64,000 nt of DNA from Chitinophagales bacterium (GTDB lineage Bacteria > Bacteroidota > Bacteroidia > Chitinophagales > JABDMM01). This document shows, one piece after another, positions 8,486 through 17,628 of the stretch (within the stretch, counting starts at the first letter, position 1; every line of letters starts with the position of its first letter). The translations under genes and the position numbers were made by a program. The notes beneath the pieces are model-generated. The model was not told the origin of the DNA. It searched no databases and saw nothing but the letters and a program-made list of their open reading frames with translations. The stretch spans positions 1 through 64,000 of the forward strand of contig JABDMM010000115.1 of NCBI GenBank assembly GCA_013001465.1. Reading direction: 5' to 3'.

Positions 8486-9802
8486 ATGAAGATCATCAAT
8501 ATTCCAGATTTGGATATACCCAGAATTGTAGTCATTGGTTCCGGTTTTGCCGGGCTACAATTTGTTAAGAATTTAAACACCAGGCACTATCAATTGGTAT
8601 TGTTAGATAAGAACAACTACCATACATTTCAACCTTTATTGTATCAAGTAGCGACCTCAGGTCTCGAACCTGACTCTGTTGTTTACCCGATAAGGAGAGT
8701 ATTTGAAGGTAAAAAACGTTTTCATTATCGCTTGTGTGAAGTCACTGAGATCAATGAATCACAACAGACGGTTCAGACTACTATAGGTTCACTAAAGTAT
8801 GATCATTTGATCATCGCCAGCGGAGCGGTTTCCAACTTCTTCGGAATGGAACGAATTGAAAAGTATGCATTACCGATGAAAAATCTGAATGAAGCTCTGA
8901 ACCTAAGGAGTATCATTCTTCAAAATTTCGAAAGTGCACTCAATACCACAGATCTAACAGAAAGGGAAGCATTAATGACATTTGTAGTTGTAGGTGCCGG
9001 GCCAACCGGAGTTGAATTATCAGGAGCGCTCGCAGAGTTAAAAGCTCACATATTGCCTAAAGACTATCCTGATCTGGATATTCGAATTATGCAGATCCAT
9101 CTTATCGAAGGATCAGACAGAGTGCTAGCAGACATGAGCGAAGAGTCATCAGCCAGAGCTCAGAAATTTTTGCAAAGCATGGGAGTTAATGTTTGGTTGA
9201 ATACTATGGTAGAAGATTATGATGGACTAGTAGTGAAGACAAATAGAAAAGAATTCAGTAGTAAAACTGTGATATGGTCTGCTGGAGTAAAAGGAGCACC
9301 ACTTACAAAAGAACTTGTCAAACTCAATAAGTCAGATAGAATAATAACTGACGCCTATAATAAGGTAAAGAAACTCAACAATATCTACGCAATAGGAGAT
9401 GTAGCATGTATAGATAGTTATTCTGAAGGAAGTGGACATCCAATGCTGGCATCGGTAGCTGAACAACAGGGAAAGCACCTTGCGAAGAATTTTAATCAGC
9501 TGGCAAAGCAAAAAGAGATGACTCCTTTCGAGTATAAAGACAGAGGAACGATGGCAACAGTAGGGCGCAATAAAGCCGTTGTAGATCTATCCTTTATAAA
9601 GTTTGGGGGATTCCCCGCCTGGTTGGTATGGATGTTTTTACATCTAATGTTATTAGTAAGTTTCAGAAACAGATTGGTTGTATTTATCAACTGGACATGG
9701 AATTATTTTAACTACGACAAGGGGAACAGATTAATTGTAAGAGGAGGAATTCGGGATGTTGAAAATCTGGAAGCTGAAAACAAAGTATACAATAGAGTCT
9801 AA
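8486..9802 (+). CDS. ndh: Type II NADH dehydrogenase (NDH-2), FAD-dependent
   Basis: 438 residues from the ATG at 8486. The tracked start is a TTG four codons upstream. The FAD-binding Rossmann motif (VVIGSGFAGL) is near the N-terminus, a second dinucleotide motif (VVVGAGPTGVELSG) is near residue 170, and the conserved AIGDVA lies near 310. The hydrophobic tail (FPAWLVWMFLHLMLLVSF) fits membrane attachment. NDH-2 passes electrons from NADH to the quinone pool without pumping protons. It is a single-gene unit. A near-consensus TATATTTA lies 22 bases upstream of the ATG. Confidence 0.9.
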   Translation: MKIINIPDLDIPRIVVIGSGFAGLQFVKNLNTRHYQLVLLDKNNYHTFQPLLYQVATSGLEPDSVVYPIRRVFEGKKRFHYRLCEVTEINESQQTVQTTIGSLKYDHLIIASGAVSNFFGMERIEKYALPMKNLNEALNLRSIILQNFESALNTTDLTEREALMTFVVVGAGPTGVELSGALAELKAHILPKDYPDLDIRIMQIHLIEGSDRVLADMSEESSARAQKFLQSMGVNVWLNTMVEDYDGLVVKTNRKEFSSKTVIWSAGVKGAPLTKELVKLNKSDRIITDAYNKVKKLNNIYAIGDVACIDSYSEGSGHPMLASVAEQQGKHLAKNFNQLAKQKEMTPFEYKDRGTMATVGRNKAVVDLSFIKFGGFPAWLVWMFLHLMLLVSFRNRLVVFINWTWNYFNYDKGNRLIVRGGIRDVENLEAENKVYNRV

Positions 9803-9872
9803 AGAGCTTCAGCCCTCAATTTAAAGCTGAAAAATTCTCTAAATAATCAAGATTATTTCAGTGAAAAAGACA

Positions 9873-9880
9873 TATCTTGG
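9873..9880 (+). promoter_or_regulatory. Candidate -7 element TATCTTGG
   Basis: One mismatch to TAnnTTTG, 26 bases before the ATG of the lamin-tail gene. The identical octamer occurs 25 bases before the MscS gene. Confidence 0.35.
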
Positions 9881-9906
9881 CAGGCTAAATTGCAAAACAC
9901 AACAAT

Positions 9907-11988
9907 ATGACAAAACATTTATTCGCCTTAGTACTAATCGCCTTTACTTTTAGTTCTTTCGCACAAACTCCTGAGATCATTATTAATGAGTTAATGTACA
10001 ATCCAATTGCAGCTATGGGGGATCCGCAGGGTGGAATCGAGTACCTTGAATTGTATAACAACGAATCGACATCTGTTAATCTAAATGGTTACTATTTTAA
10101 TGGTATAGACTTTACATTTGGGAATGTATCCATTCCAGCAGGAGGTTTCATATTATTAAGCAACGACTCTGCAGCCTTCCAACTCAGATATGGTATGACT
10201 GCAAGAGAATATGGTGGCTTTATTCAAAATATGGGTGAGACCATACTTCTTCTGGATAATACAGGTGCAACTGTTGATTCAGTCCCTTATGAAAATGATG
10301 ATCCATGGCCGATCACTCCCAACGGAATGGGTCCATCCATGAATCTATGTTCACCATTTGCAGATAACGCCGCAGAATTTAGCTGGCAAAGGTCAAATGT
10401 ATACACGGGAATTAAGATCGATGGAATAGAAATTTTCGGAACTCCTGGTGCACTTGAGACTTGTCACACAGGACCGGTTATTTCATTTGTAACTACAGAA
10501 GATGAGTTTTATGAAAGCGCTGGAATGTCGGAAGTATATTTATCCATCGATAATAACAACCCGAGTTCAACTGGTGTATTTGCAACAGCTAAAGGCTTAG
10601 GTGCCAATATTCCTAATGACGTGAACACTGCAAATCAAAATCTAACATTTTTTGGAAATTCAACAACATTGCTTGCCTTGCCTTTTGAAGTTATCGATGA
10701 TACTATGGTTGAGTCAACAGAACGATTTATGTTCTCTTTATCAGGACCTTCAAATAATGCCTTGATCACGACAGATTCTATAGTCATTTCGATCATCGAC
10801 AATGATGGCCCCGTTGATAAGAATATAATTCTAACCGGTGTTTGGGAAGCAGCAATGGGCTTTGGCGGTGGAACAAATGGTGTTGAACTTTATACCAGAG
10901 CTGCAATAAATGACCTCAGCGAATATGGTCTTGGATCCGCAACAAATGGTGGTGGAAGCGATGGAATAGAGTATACTTTCCCGGAAGTACCGTGGCCTGC
11001 TAATAGTCGAATTTATGTTACGAATGACTCAGCTGATTTCCATGACTTTTTTGGATTCGCTGCTGATTTTGTTACTGGTGGAGGATTCGGAGGATTTGCT
11101 TTCAATGGCAATGATGCCATCGAGCTTTTCGAAATCGGCACTGTTATCGATCTTTTTGGAATCATCGATGTAGATGGGACCGGAGAAGCATGGGAATATT
11201 CTGATGGCTGGGCTTATCGAATGGATACCACAGGACCGGACTGCGATGTCTTTGTCCCGGGTAACTGGACCTATAGCGGAATAAATGTTTTTGACAATGC
11301 GCCTACAAATGCAGATGCGAACCCACCTTATCCTATTGGAACATACGAATACCTTGGCGCGGTTGGTTCTGCTATGGCAGTGACAGCGGCAGACGTTTCC
11401 AATAACGGTGATGGTACCGACCTCGAAGTTTCTTACAACAAAGCAACCAAGGAATCTGCTATTTCTGAATACCGTATTATAATTGTAAAATCTCCAGACG
11501 CTGCTTCATTTGATCTTGCAGCTGCTCAGGCAGTAACTGATTATTTCACGGTTTCACCAACAGGTTCAAACATCATGACCACATTAAGTGCTTCCTCAAA
11601 AGATAAAGATGGCGACCTTATCACGGATGCAGTGGCTTACAAAGCCTTTGTCCTTTCTGTTGCAGACGGTGTTAATGCATCTACTGATGCTTTATCTCCA
11701 GAATCAAATGAAGTTACTCTTGATAACATGGTTGCAATTGAAGAGTATCAAAACAATACGCTTCCTTTGATCTATGCATATTCTAATTCCGTAAGAGTAA
11801 AGAATCACAACAGAGACATTTATAAAGTTTCGATTTATAATGTAATTGGTGAGCAGGTATATTCTGTATCTGATCTTTCAGGAGACCAAACTGTAGATCT
11901 TAACCATTTGCAATCGGGAATCTATTTCGTAAAGTTTGAACAATACGAAAATAGTGTGACAAGAAAGGTTCGTTTTTCTGGGAATTAA
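9907..11988 (+). CDS. Lamin-tail and Calx-beta domain T9SS type A sorting protein
   Basis: 693 residues. The signal peptide (MTKHLFALVLIAFTFSSFAQ) is followed by a lamin-tail domain (IIINELMYNP, GIEYLELYNN, VNLNGYYF) at about 22-130, a Calx-beta-like domain (about 190-300, ESTERFMFSL, SIIDNDG), a second lamin-tail-like region (about 300-450), and a T9SS sorting domain (YKVSIYNVIGEQVYS, SGIYFVKFE). Lamin-tail domains in bacteria occur in secreted nucleases and surface proteins, but no nuclease or phosphatase motif is visible here. Function is unknown beyond a secreted or surface protein. A good intrinsic terminator follows. Confidence 0.85.
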   Translation: MTKHLFALVLIAFTFSSFAQTPEIIINELMYNPIAAMGDPQGGIEYLELYNNESTSVNLNGYYFNGIDFTFGNVSIPAGGFILLSNDSAAFQLRYGMTAREYGGFIQNMGETILLLDNTGATVDSVPYENDDPWPITPNGMGPSMNLCSPFADNAAEFSWQRSNVYTGIKIDGIEIFGTPGALETCHTGPVISFVTTEDEFYESAGMSEVYLSIDNNNPSSTGVFATAKGLGANIPNDVNTANQNLTFFGNSTTLLALPFEVIDDTMVESTERFMFSLSGPSNNALITTDSIVISIIDNDGPVDKNIILTGVWEAAMGFGGGTNGVELYTRAAINDLSEYGLGSATNGGGSDGIEYTFPEVPWPANSRIYVTNDSADFHDFFGFAADFVTGGGFGGFAFNGNDAIELFEIGTVIDLFGIIDVDGTGEAWEYSDGWAYRMDTTGPDCDVFVPGNWTYSGINVFDNAPTNADANPPYPIGTYEYLGAVGSAMAVTAADVSNNGDGTDLEVSYNKATKESAISEYRIIIVKSPDAASFDLAAAQAVTDYFTVSPTGSNIMTTLSASSKDKDGDLITDAVAYKAFVLSVADGVNASTDALSPESNEVTLDNMVAIEEYQNNTLPLIYAYSNSVRVKNHNRDIYKVSIYNVIGEQVYSVSDLSGDQTVDLNHLQSGIYFVKFEQYENSVTRKVRFSGN

Positions 11989-12010
11989 CGGTACCGGTTT
12001 AAAAACTTAC

Positions 12011-12053
12011 AATGCGGATTCAGGCGTATAGCTCTTGGATCCGCATTTTTTTT
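12011..12053 (+). terminator. Rho-independent terminator
   Basis: AATGCGGAT pairs perfectly with ATCCGCATT across a 19-base loop, followed by eight T. It lies 22 bases after the stop of the lamin-tail gene. Confidence 0.85.
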
Positions 12054-12072
12054 GAAGTAAATTGATCAATAG

Positions 12073-12258
12073 CCAAAATCACTAAATCCCAAAATCCATA
12101 AATCCATAAATCCATAAATAAAAATCATCAATCACCACCACTCTTAATCTCTTAATCTCTTAATCACAATTCTCTAAATCTCTACATCCACAATCCCACA
12201 ATCCTTCAATCCCACAATCCCACAATCCCAAAATCCTTCAATCCCACAATCCCAAATT
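12073..12258. repeat. G-free octamer array (AATCnnnn repeats)
   Basis: 186 consecutive bases contain no G on the plus strand. The tract is built from AATC-phased octamers in three blocks: AATCCATA (three tandem copies), AATCTCTT (two copies), then AATCCCAC/AATCCCAA/AATCCTTC mixtures. No ORF is plausible. It fills the gap between the terminator of the lamin-tail gene and the 3' end of the haem-binding gene. Confidence 0.9.
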
Positions 12259-12277
12259 GAACAAGGCAATGTTTTCT

Positions 12278-12730
12278 TTATTGACTTTCATAATTTTCAA
12301 GCCATGATATAACCAGCTGTTTCTCCTCGTCGCTAAGCCTGGCTTCAGGATGCATCAGTCTGAAACTTTTTGGGGGCATCTGATCTTCGCCAATTTCCTC
12401 TGCTGCTTCACGAAGGATAAGCGGTTTATCTTCTTCTGAATAAGTACCCCACTCAGAAAAATTTAAATTTTGTTGCGCACCTCTCACATGGCTTCTCAAC
12501 CAAATTCCAACTGGTTGAATATACGTGTACCATGGAAACTCAGTTCTGTAAGAATGGCAATCATAGCATGCACTTTCCAAAAGGGAAAGAACCTCAACAG
12601 GAACATTTTCCACTTCTGAAAATACGATAGAAGCATTTTCAGGTGGTGGTGTCTTATCTATTTGAACAAACTGAATTCCCACTAATAAAATAATAAATAA
12701 ATAAAGCAGAACTTTTTTAAATTTTCTCAT
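12278..12730 (-). CDS. Haem-binding domain protein (cytochrome c-like, membrane-anchored)
   Basis: 150 residues from MRKFKKVLLYLF. The tracked start at 12811 adds a lysine/phenylalanine-rich tail that abuts the divergent gene and is rejected. An N-terminal anchor (about 5-22) is followed by a periplasmic domain with a haem c attachment motif, CYDCH, and a later QMPPKSF segment that could supply a distal ligand. This matches the haem-binding domain family common in Bacteroidota. The likely role is periplasmic electron transfer or redox sensing; the partner is unknown. The 3' end runs into the G-free octamer tract. Confidence 0.8.
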   Translation of the reverse strand: MRKFKKVLLYLFIILLVGIQFVQIDKTPPPENASIVFSEVENVPVEVLSLLESACYDCHSYRTEFPWYTYIQPVGIWLRSHVRGAQQNLNFSEWGTYSEEDKPLILREAAEEIGEDQMPPKSFRLMHPEARLSDEEKQLVISWLENYESQ

Positions 12731-12811
12731 CCTACATTTTTTTTTGAAAATAAAGAAAAAGCCACGCAAGTAAAGAACTTTAGTATTCTCTAATTTTTTT
12801 ATCTTAATCAA

Positions 12812-13525
12812 ATGGATAATTCACCAAACCATTTCGCAGGTTTAAAAGCGCTCTACCTTAATTGCACATTGAAAAAAAGCCCAAGAATGTCTCACACCGA
12901 AGGGCTCATAAATATTTCACGAACTATTATGGGTAAAAATGGTGTAGAAACAGAGGTTCTTCGACCAGTTGATCATAATATCGCAAACGGAGTATATCCG
13001 GACATGAGAGAATATGGCTGGGACAAGGATGACTGGCCTGAAATTTACAAGAAAGTACTTGATGCTGATATTCTCATCATCACTTCTCCAATTTGGCTTG
13101 GTGAAAAATCCTCGGTATGTACAAAAGTGATAGAAAGACTTTATGCAAACTCTGCCGATATGAATGAAAAAGGTCAGTACGTTTATTACGGACGGACCGG
13201 AGGTTGTCTTATTACAGGAAACGAAGACGGAGCAAAACATTGTGCCATGAATATTCTCTACAGTCTGTCTCATCTCGGGTATGTGATACCACCGCAAGCT
13301 GATGCTGCCTGGTTAGGGGCAGTTGGTCCCGGCCCATCATACAGAGACGAAGGTTCAGGTGGTCCCGAGACCGACTTTACCAATCGAAATACTACCTTTA
13401 TGACTTGGAATCTATTGCATATGGCAAGGATGTTGAAGGAAAACAACGGTTTTCCTGCGTATGGTAATCAGAAAGTCAAATGGAATGAAGGTGAGCGTTT
13501 TGGTTTTGAAAAATTTACAGAATAA
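12812..13525 (+). CDS. Flavodoxin-like NAD(P)H-dependent oxidoreductase
   Basis: 237 residues. Flavodoxin/FMN-reductase fold: a first strand and phosphate loop (ALYLNCTLKKSP), a later SPIWLGEKSS segment where the flavin isoalloxazine ring usually packs, and GGCLITGNEDG. It probably binds FMN and reduces a small molecule with NAD(P)H. It sits 2 bases upstream of egtB and, through it, egtD, so it is almost certainly cotranscribed with ergothioneine genes. Its role there is unknown; protection or redox cycling of the thione, or an unrelated stress function, are inferences. The start directly follows TATCTTAA, a weak -7-like element. Confidence 0.8.
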   Translation: MDNSPNHFAGLKALYLNCTLKKSPRMSHTEGLINISRTIMGKNGVETEVLRPVDHNIANGVYPDMREYGWDKDDWPEIYKKVLDADILIITSPIWLGEKSSVCTKVIERLYANSADMNEKGQYVYYGRTGGCLITGNEDGAKHCAMNILYSLSHLGYVIPPQADAAWLGAVGPGPSYRDEGSGGPETDFTNRNTTFMTWNLLHMARMLKENNGFPAYGNQKVKWNEGERFGFEKFTE

Positions 13526-13527
13526 AT

Positions 13528-14823
13528 ATGGCGCAGTTAACACATGAAAACACATCCATCGAAACTAAAAAGGACCTGCTTCAGTCCAAATACAAAAGGA
13601 TAAGGAAGCAAACAGAAAACTTGTGTGCTCCATTATCTGTTGAGGACTATTTGATGCAACCGATCGATGATGTAAGTCCGCCTAAGTGGCATTTGGCCCA
13701 TTCTACCTGGTTCTTCGAGACGTTTATTCTCAAAGAATTTGTTACTGAATATGAGGAGTTTCACCCTGAGTATTCGTACCTGTTTAATTCATATTATAGG
13801 GCTGCAGGAGACAGATGGTCAAGAAGTAAGAGGGGCGATCTTAGCAGACCATGTGTTAAAGACATTTATAAATTCAGACACACTGTAGATGATAGGATAC
13901 TATCACTGATCAGAAGTATTCCATCCGAAAGTTTTCCTGAGCTTGAAAAGCTGCTAATGCTAGGATTAAATCATGAACAGCAGCATCAGGAATTATTGAT
14001 CTATGACATAAAATATATTCTCGCCAGCAACCCGATGAATCCGGTTTATGTTGAAAAGAGTGAGTCAGATTTTAGAGGTTTACCGGGTGATTATTTCGAC
14101 TATGTTAACTATCCAGAAGGAGTTTATGACATCGGTCACGAAAAAGATTCATTTGCCTTTGACAATGAAATGCCGGTCAACAAACAATTCCTGCAAGACT
14201 ATTCCTTAAGGAAAGGGTTGGTGACTAATTCTGAGTATATAAAATTTATAGAAAGTGGAGGTTATGAAGATTTTAAGTTCTGGCTCGATGACGGCTGGAC
14301 ATGGAAGGAAGCGAACCAGATCGCTTCACCTCTTTATTGGGAAAAGATTGATGGCAGATGGATGGAATCTACACTTCATGGAATGCAAGAAATTAATCCT
14401 GATCTACCGGTAACACATATCAGCTTCTATGAGGCAGAAGCATTCGCAACAGCAGCAGGCAAGAGATTACCGACTGAGTTTGAGTGGGAGATCGCTGCCG
14501 GAAAAGAGGGCCTTGACTTGATGATCGGTAATTTTGCTGAAGACAAGACCTATCATCCTTCAGTACCAAAAAAGAAGTTTAATGAGCTGTATCAGATCCT
14601 GGGAGATGTTTGGGAATGGACACATAGTTGTTATTTGCCTTACAGAGGCTACAAGTGCGCGGAAGGTGCACTGGGAGAATACAACGGAAAATTTATGATC
14701 AACCAAATGGTGCTAAGAGGCGGGTCATGCGCTACACCACGAGACCATATCAGAATTACATACCGAAACTTTTTTCACCCAGACAAAAGATGGGCGTTTA
14801 CCGGCATTCGCCTTGCAGAATAA
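13528..14823 (+). CDS. egtB: Hercynine oxygenase EgtB (ergothioneine biosynthesis)
   Basis: 431 residues, the usual length for EgtB. The N-terminal DinB-like half (about 25-160) contains HLAHSTWFFE and the iron-binding HEQQHQE (HxxxHxE pattern). The C-terminal half (about 195-431) is a formylglycine-generating-enzyme-like sulfatase-modifying domain (RLPTEFEWE, GDVWEWT, VLRGGSCATP, RITYRNFF). EgtB is a non-haem iron enzyme that joins hercynine to a cysteine-containing thiol as a sulfoxide. Whether it takes cysteine or gamma-glutamylcysteine cannot be told here; no egtA or egtC homologue is in the window. It is tightly packed between a flavoprotein (2-base gap) and egtD (4-base gap). Confidence 0.9.
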   Translation: MAQLTHENTSIETKKDLLQSKYKRIRKQTENLCAPLSVEDYLMQPIDDVSPPKWHLAHSTWFFETFILKEFVTEYEEFHPEYSYLFNSYYRAAGDRWSRSKRGDLSRPCVKDIYKFRHTVDDRILSLIRSIPSESFPELEKLLMLGLNHEQQHQELLIYDIKYILASNPMNPVYVEKSESDFRGLPGDYFDYVNYPEGVYDIGHEKDSFAFDNEMPVNKQFLQDYSLRKGLVTNSEYIKFIESGGYEDFKFWLDDGWTWKEANQIASPLYWEKIDGRWMESTLHGMQEINPDLPVTHISFYEAEAFATAAGKRLPTEFEWEIAAGKEGLDLMIGNFAEDKTYHPSVPKKKFNELYQILGDVWEWTHSCYLPYRGYKCAEGALGEYNGKFMINQMVLRGGSCATPRDHIRITYRNFFHPDKRWAFTGIRLAE

Positions 14824-14827
14824 AATT

Positions 14828-15784
14828 ATGACTGTACAAACAACAGATACAACCTTTGCCAGAGAGGTTCTCAATGGATTAACCACATCACCCAAGAGAT
14901 TGCCTACACGCTTTATTTATGATGACAATGGGACGAAGCTGTTCGAGGAAATCATGCAACAGGAAGAATACTATCTTACGAATTGCGAAAAAGAGATCAT
15001 TGAGAATAACCTGGATGTCTTCAGAAAGATAGTTGACAGCGACCCATTTAATATCGTTGAGCTAGGGGCCGGGAATGGAGCAAAGACTAAGATCATGCTT
15101 TCTCATATGATAGATTCAGGTGCCGATATTGAATATTATCCTATCGACATATCAGAAAAAGCCCTGGACATCCTTTACGGATCTTTGAAATCAGAAATTG
15201 AAGGGCTTAGAATAACACCGTTGCAAAAGGACTATTTCGATGGATTATCATGGCTTCACGAGAAGGACAGTAAAAGAAATTTTGTTTTGTTTATGGGAGC
15301 CAATATTGGCAACCTCGGTGGAGAGTTTCTAAAAGATTTTCTTAGCAAACTTAGACGCAATCTAAATAGCAACGATCTTGTGATGATCGGATTTGATCTG
15401 GTCAAAGATTACAGAGTAATTGAGAAAGCCTATAACGACAGTAAGAAAATAACGCAAGCATTTACATTAAACATACTTAAAAGGGCTAACAGGGAATTAG
15501 GTGCGACATTCAATCTTGAGAACTTTGTCCATTATAACTACTATGACCCTATCATTCAAGCAAACAAAGCTTATATAGTAAGTAAAGAAAAGCAGTCCGT
15601 ATACATTGATGCTTTGAATCTGACCTTTGAATTTGAAGAATGGGAACCAATATCAATTGAACACTCCTATAAATTTAATGTATATCAAATCGAGAAAATA
15701 GCCGGGAAGTATGGGTTCAAGTTGAAGAAGAACTTATTCGACAAACGGAGTTACTTTTGTGATTCAATTTGGGAAGTAAGCTAA
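14828..15784 (+). CDS. egtD: L-histidine N-alpha-methyltransferase EgtD
   Basis: 318 residues from the ATG at 14828; the tracked start at 14813 would overlap the egtB stop. It has an EgtD-type SAM-binding core: VELGAGNGAKT near residue 80, then EYYPIDISEKAL, and LFMGANIGN. EgtD trimethylates histidine to hercynine, the substrate of EgtB encoded immediately upstream. C-terminal residues (YFCDSIWEVS) fit the family. The order egtB-egtD and the 4-base spacing support a single pathway. A PLP-type C-S lyase for the final step is not visible in the window. Confidence 0.9.
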   Translation: MTVQTTDTTFAREVLNGLTTSPKRLPTRFIYDDNGTKLFEEIMQQEEYYLTNCEKEIIENNLDVFRKIVDSDPFNIVELGAGNGAKTKIMLSHMIDSGADIEYYPIDISEKALDILYGSLKSEIEGLRITPLQKDYFDGLSWLHEKDSKRNFVLFMGANIGNLGGEFLKDFLSKLRRNLNSNDLVMIGFDLVKDYRVIEKAYNDSKKITQAFTLNILKRANRELGATFNLENFVHYNYYDPIIQANKAYIVSKEKQSVYIDALNLTFEFEEWEPISIEHSYKFNVYQIEKIAGKYGFKLKKNLFDKRSYFCDSIWEVS

Positions 15785-15864
15785 GAGGCCCCGATCTTAT
15801 GGATCATCACTTTCTCAAACTTTCCAAAAGCATTCAATTATCAAATTTTATCTGATGAAATAAC

Positions 15865-15872
15865 TATCTTGG
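15865..15872 (+). promoter_or_regulatory. Candidate -7 element TATCTTGG
   Basis: One mismatch to TAnnTTTG, 25 bases before the MscS start codon. Same octamer as at 9873. Confidence 0.35.
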
Positions 15873-15897
15873 CCGACTATTAAGCAATCAGAGAGTT

Positions 15898-16839
15898 ATG
15901 AAATTTTTTCTACAAGAAGAGACCATCAATCTTCAATTAACAGCAACCGACGCGATCAATGTTGTAAAAGAGAAATTAGTTGCCTGGCTGGAAACTGCTG
16001 TAGCAATGATCCCCAATTTACTGGTGGCACTGGCTATCATGTTCGCATTTGTTTTCATCGGGAAATTAGTAAAACGGGGCATAATTCGGCTAAGTTCCAA
16101 AGTTCATGGAAATAAAGCACTGGTAGACCTTTTTGCATCAACCGTATACATCATAGTATTAACAGCAGGGTTATTCATCGCTCTATCAGTACTAAAACTT
16201 GATAAAACGGTTACCTCATTATTAGCAGGAGCTGGTATCCTTGGTATCGCACTTGGTTTTGCATTTCAGGATTCCGCAGCAAACTTCCTTTCTGGAATAA
16301 TGATCGCTATTCGGGAACCCTATAAAATAAATGACTTAATTGAAGCACAAGGGTATTTAGGAACAGTCGACCGAGTTAATTTGAGAACTACTGTATTAAG
16401 AACAGTTCAAGGTCAAGAAGTCATTATCCCAAATAGATTAATTTATAATGATCCAATTAAGAACTATACAGCTTCGGGACGCAGGCGTGTTGATCTTGCG
16501 GTTGGAGTTTCTTATGGTGAGGATCTCGAGAGAGTAAGCGAAATTGCAATGAACGCTATTGAAGGACTGGATTTTGTGGAGGAAGGAACAAACATTAATG
16601 TCCATTATAATGAATTTGGAGACAGTTCCATCAACTTCACACTAAAGGTTTGGATCAAAGAACCTCAACAAGGTTATTATAACGATGCGCAAAGCGATAT
16701 GGTTAAGAGCATCAAAAAAGCATTCGATAATAACGATATTGTTATACCATTTCCAATCAGAACACTCGATTTTGGAATTAAGGGTGGGAAGCAACTATCT
16801 GAAACAAAAATTGCATTTGCTGATAGACCGGACGATTAA
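15898..16839 (+). CDS. Small-conductance mechanosensitive channel (MscS family)
   Basis: 313 residues. Three membrane helices: about 35-60 (IPNLLVALAIMFAFVFIG), about 80-105 (YIIVLTAGLFIALSVLKL), and the pore-lining TM3 (GAGILGIALGFAFQDSAANF). The beta domain follows (EVIIPNRLIYNDPIKNY) and then a mixed alpha/beta C-terminus. MscS proteins form heptameric channels that release solutes on hypo-osmotic shock. The length is close to E. coli MscS, so it is a minimal member. It stands alone, with flanking genes separated by more than 100 bases. Confidence 0.92.
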   Translation: MKFFLQEETINLQLTATDAINVVKEKLVAWLETAVAMIPNLLVALAIMFAFVFIGKLVKRGIIRLSSKVHGNKALVDLFASTVYIIVLTAGLFIALSVLKLDKTVTSLLAGAGILGIALGFAFQDSAANFLSGIMIAIREPYKINDLIEAQGYLGTVDRVNLRTTVLRTVQGQEVIIPNRLIYNDPIKNYTASGRRRVDLAVGVSYGEDLERVSEIAMNAIEGLDFVEEGTNINVHYNEFGDSSINFTLKVWIKEPQQGYYNDAQSDMVKSIKKAFDNNDIVIPFPIRTLDFGIKGGKQLSETKIAFADRPDD

Positions 16840-16985
16840 TTGTTCATATTTTGTCTGTTTGTTAAATTCCACCATTTGTTCTTCAATATTTCAGCTTCGA
16901 CTCCCTGTATATACTGAAAGTGCATTGTTTTACATTAGCTGCTATTCTGAGAACTAAAAGTAATATCTTTCGCTTTTAAGATTCT

Positions 16986-17618
16986 ATGCGAACACTCCAA
17001 AACGTAGATAACATCATCTTTGACCTGGGGGAGGTTATCCTGGATCTAAATCCTCAAAACACTATTCATGAGTTTAACAAACTGATGGGCAAGGATTCAG
17101 TTGAACACTATTCGTTTTCTAAACAAAGTGATGTCTTCGACAAATTCGAGACCGGAAAGATCACAGCTGCGGAATTCAGAAATGAACTCAGAGCGATTAG
17201 TGGAAAAGACGTGGTAGATGAAGATATCGATCATGCCTGGAATGCTATGTTGGTAGGCATTCCAAAACCGAAGCTTGAAATACTAAAAAAATTGAAAGAT
17301 CAATTTCAAACTTTTGTCCTCAGCAACACGAATTGTATCCATATAAAGTGGGTAAATAACTATATGGAAGAGCATAAATATGGGAAGTCTCTCAATGAGT
17401 TTTTTGACGCAGTCTACTACTCCCATGATATCGGGTTTCGGAAGCCGGATGATGCTGCGTATACCTATATTCTTAAAAAACATCACATTCCGGCAGATCG
17501 ATCGTTATTCATAGATGACCGCATCGAAAACATAGAAACTGCTGCTCGTCTTGGAATAAAAACCTTCCATATGAAAAATCGGCACAGTTTTTTCGGCTTG
17601 TTCGAAGAATATATGTAA
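16986..17618 (+). CDS. HAD family phosphatase
   Basis: 210 residues. HAD-like motifs are in order: motif I FDLGEVIL (nucleophile Asp; the second acid of DxD is Gly-Glu, as in YihX-like enzymes), motif II VLSNTN, motif III Lys in FRKPDD, and motif IV FIDDRIEN. The length and helical cap fit the HAD-IA group that hydrolyses sugar phosphates. The substrate cannot be read from sequence. A TATCTTTC element (one mismatch to the -7 consensus) lies 14 bases before the ATG. The next gene begins 10 bases downstream and may share the transcript. Confidence 0.85.
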   Translation: MRTLQNVDNIIFDLGEVILDLNPQNTIHEFNKLMGKDSVEHYSFSKQSDVFDKFETGKITAAEFRNELRAISGKDVVDEDIDHAWNAMLVGIPKPKLEILKKLKDQFQTFVLSNTNCIHIKWVNNYMEEHKYGKSLNEFFDAVYYSHDIGFRKPDDAAYTYILKKHHIPADRSLFIDDRIENIETAARLGIKTFHMKNRHSFFGLFEEYM

Positions 17619-17628
17619 TTTTTAAGTT

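Noticed and set aside
9805-9832. TTCAGC/GCTGAA hairpin after the NDH-2 gene as a terminator
   Set aside because: The stem is only 6 pairs and no T run follows on either strand.
12731-12811. Tracked 27-residue N-terminal extension of the haem-binding protein
   Set aside because: It has a Lys/Phe-rich composition and runs up to the divergent gene start; a signal anchor begins naturally at 12730.
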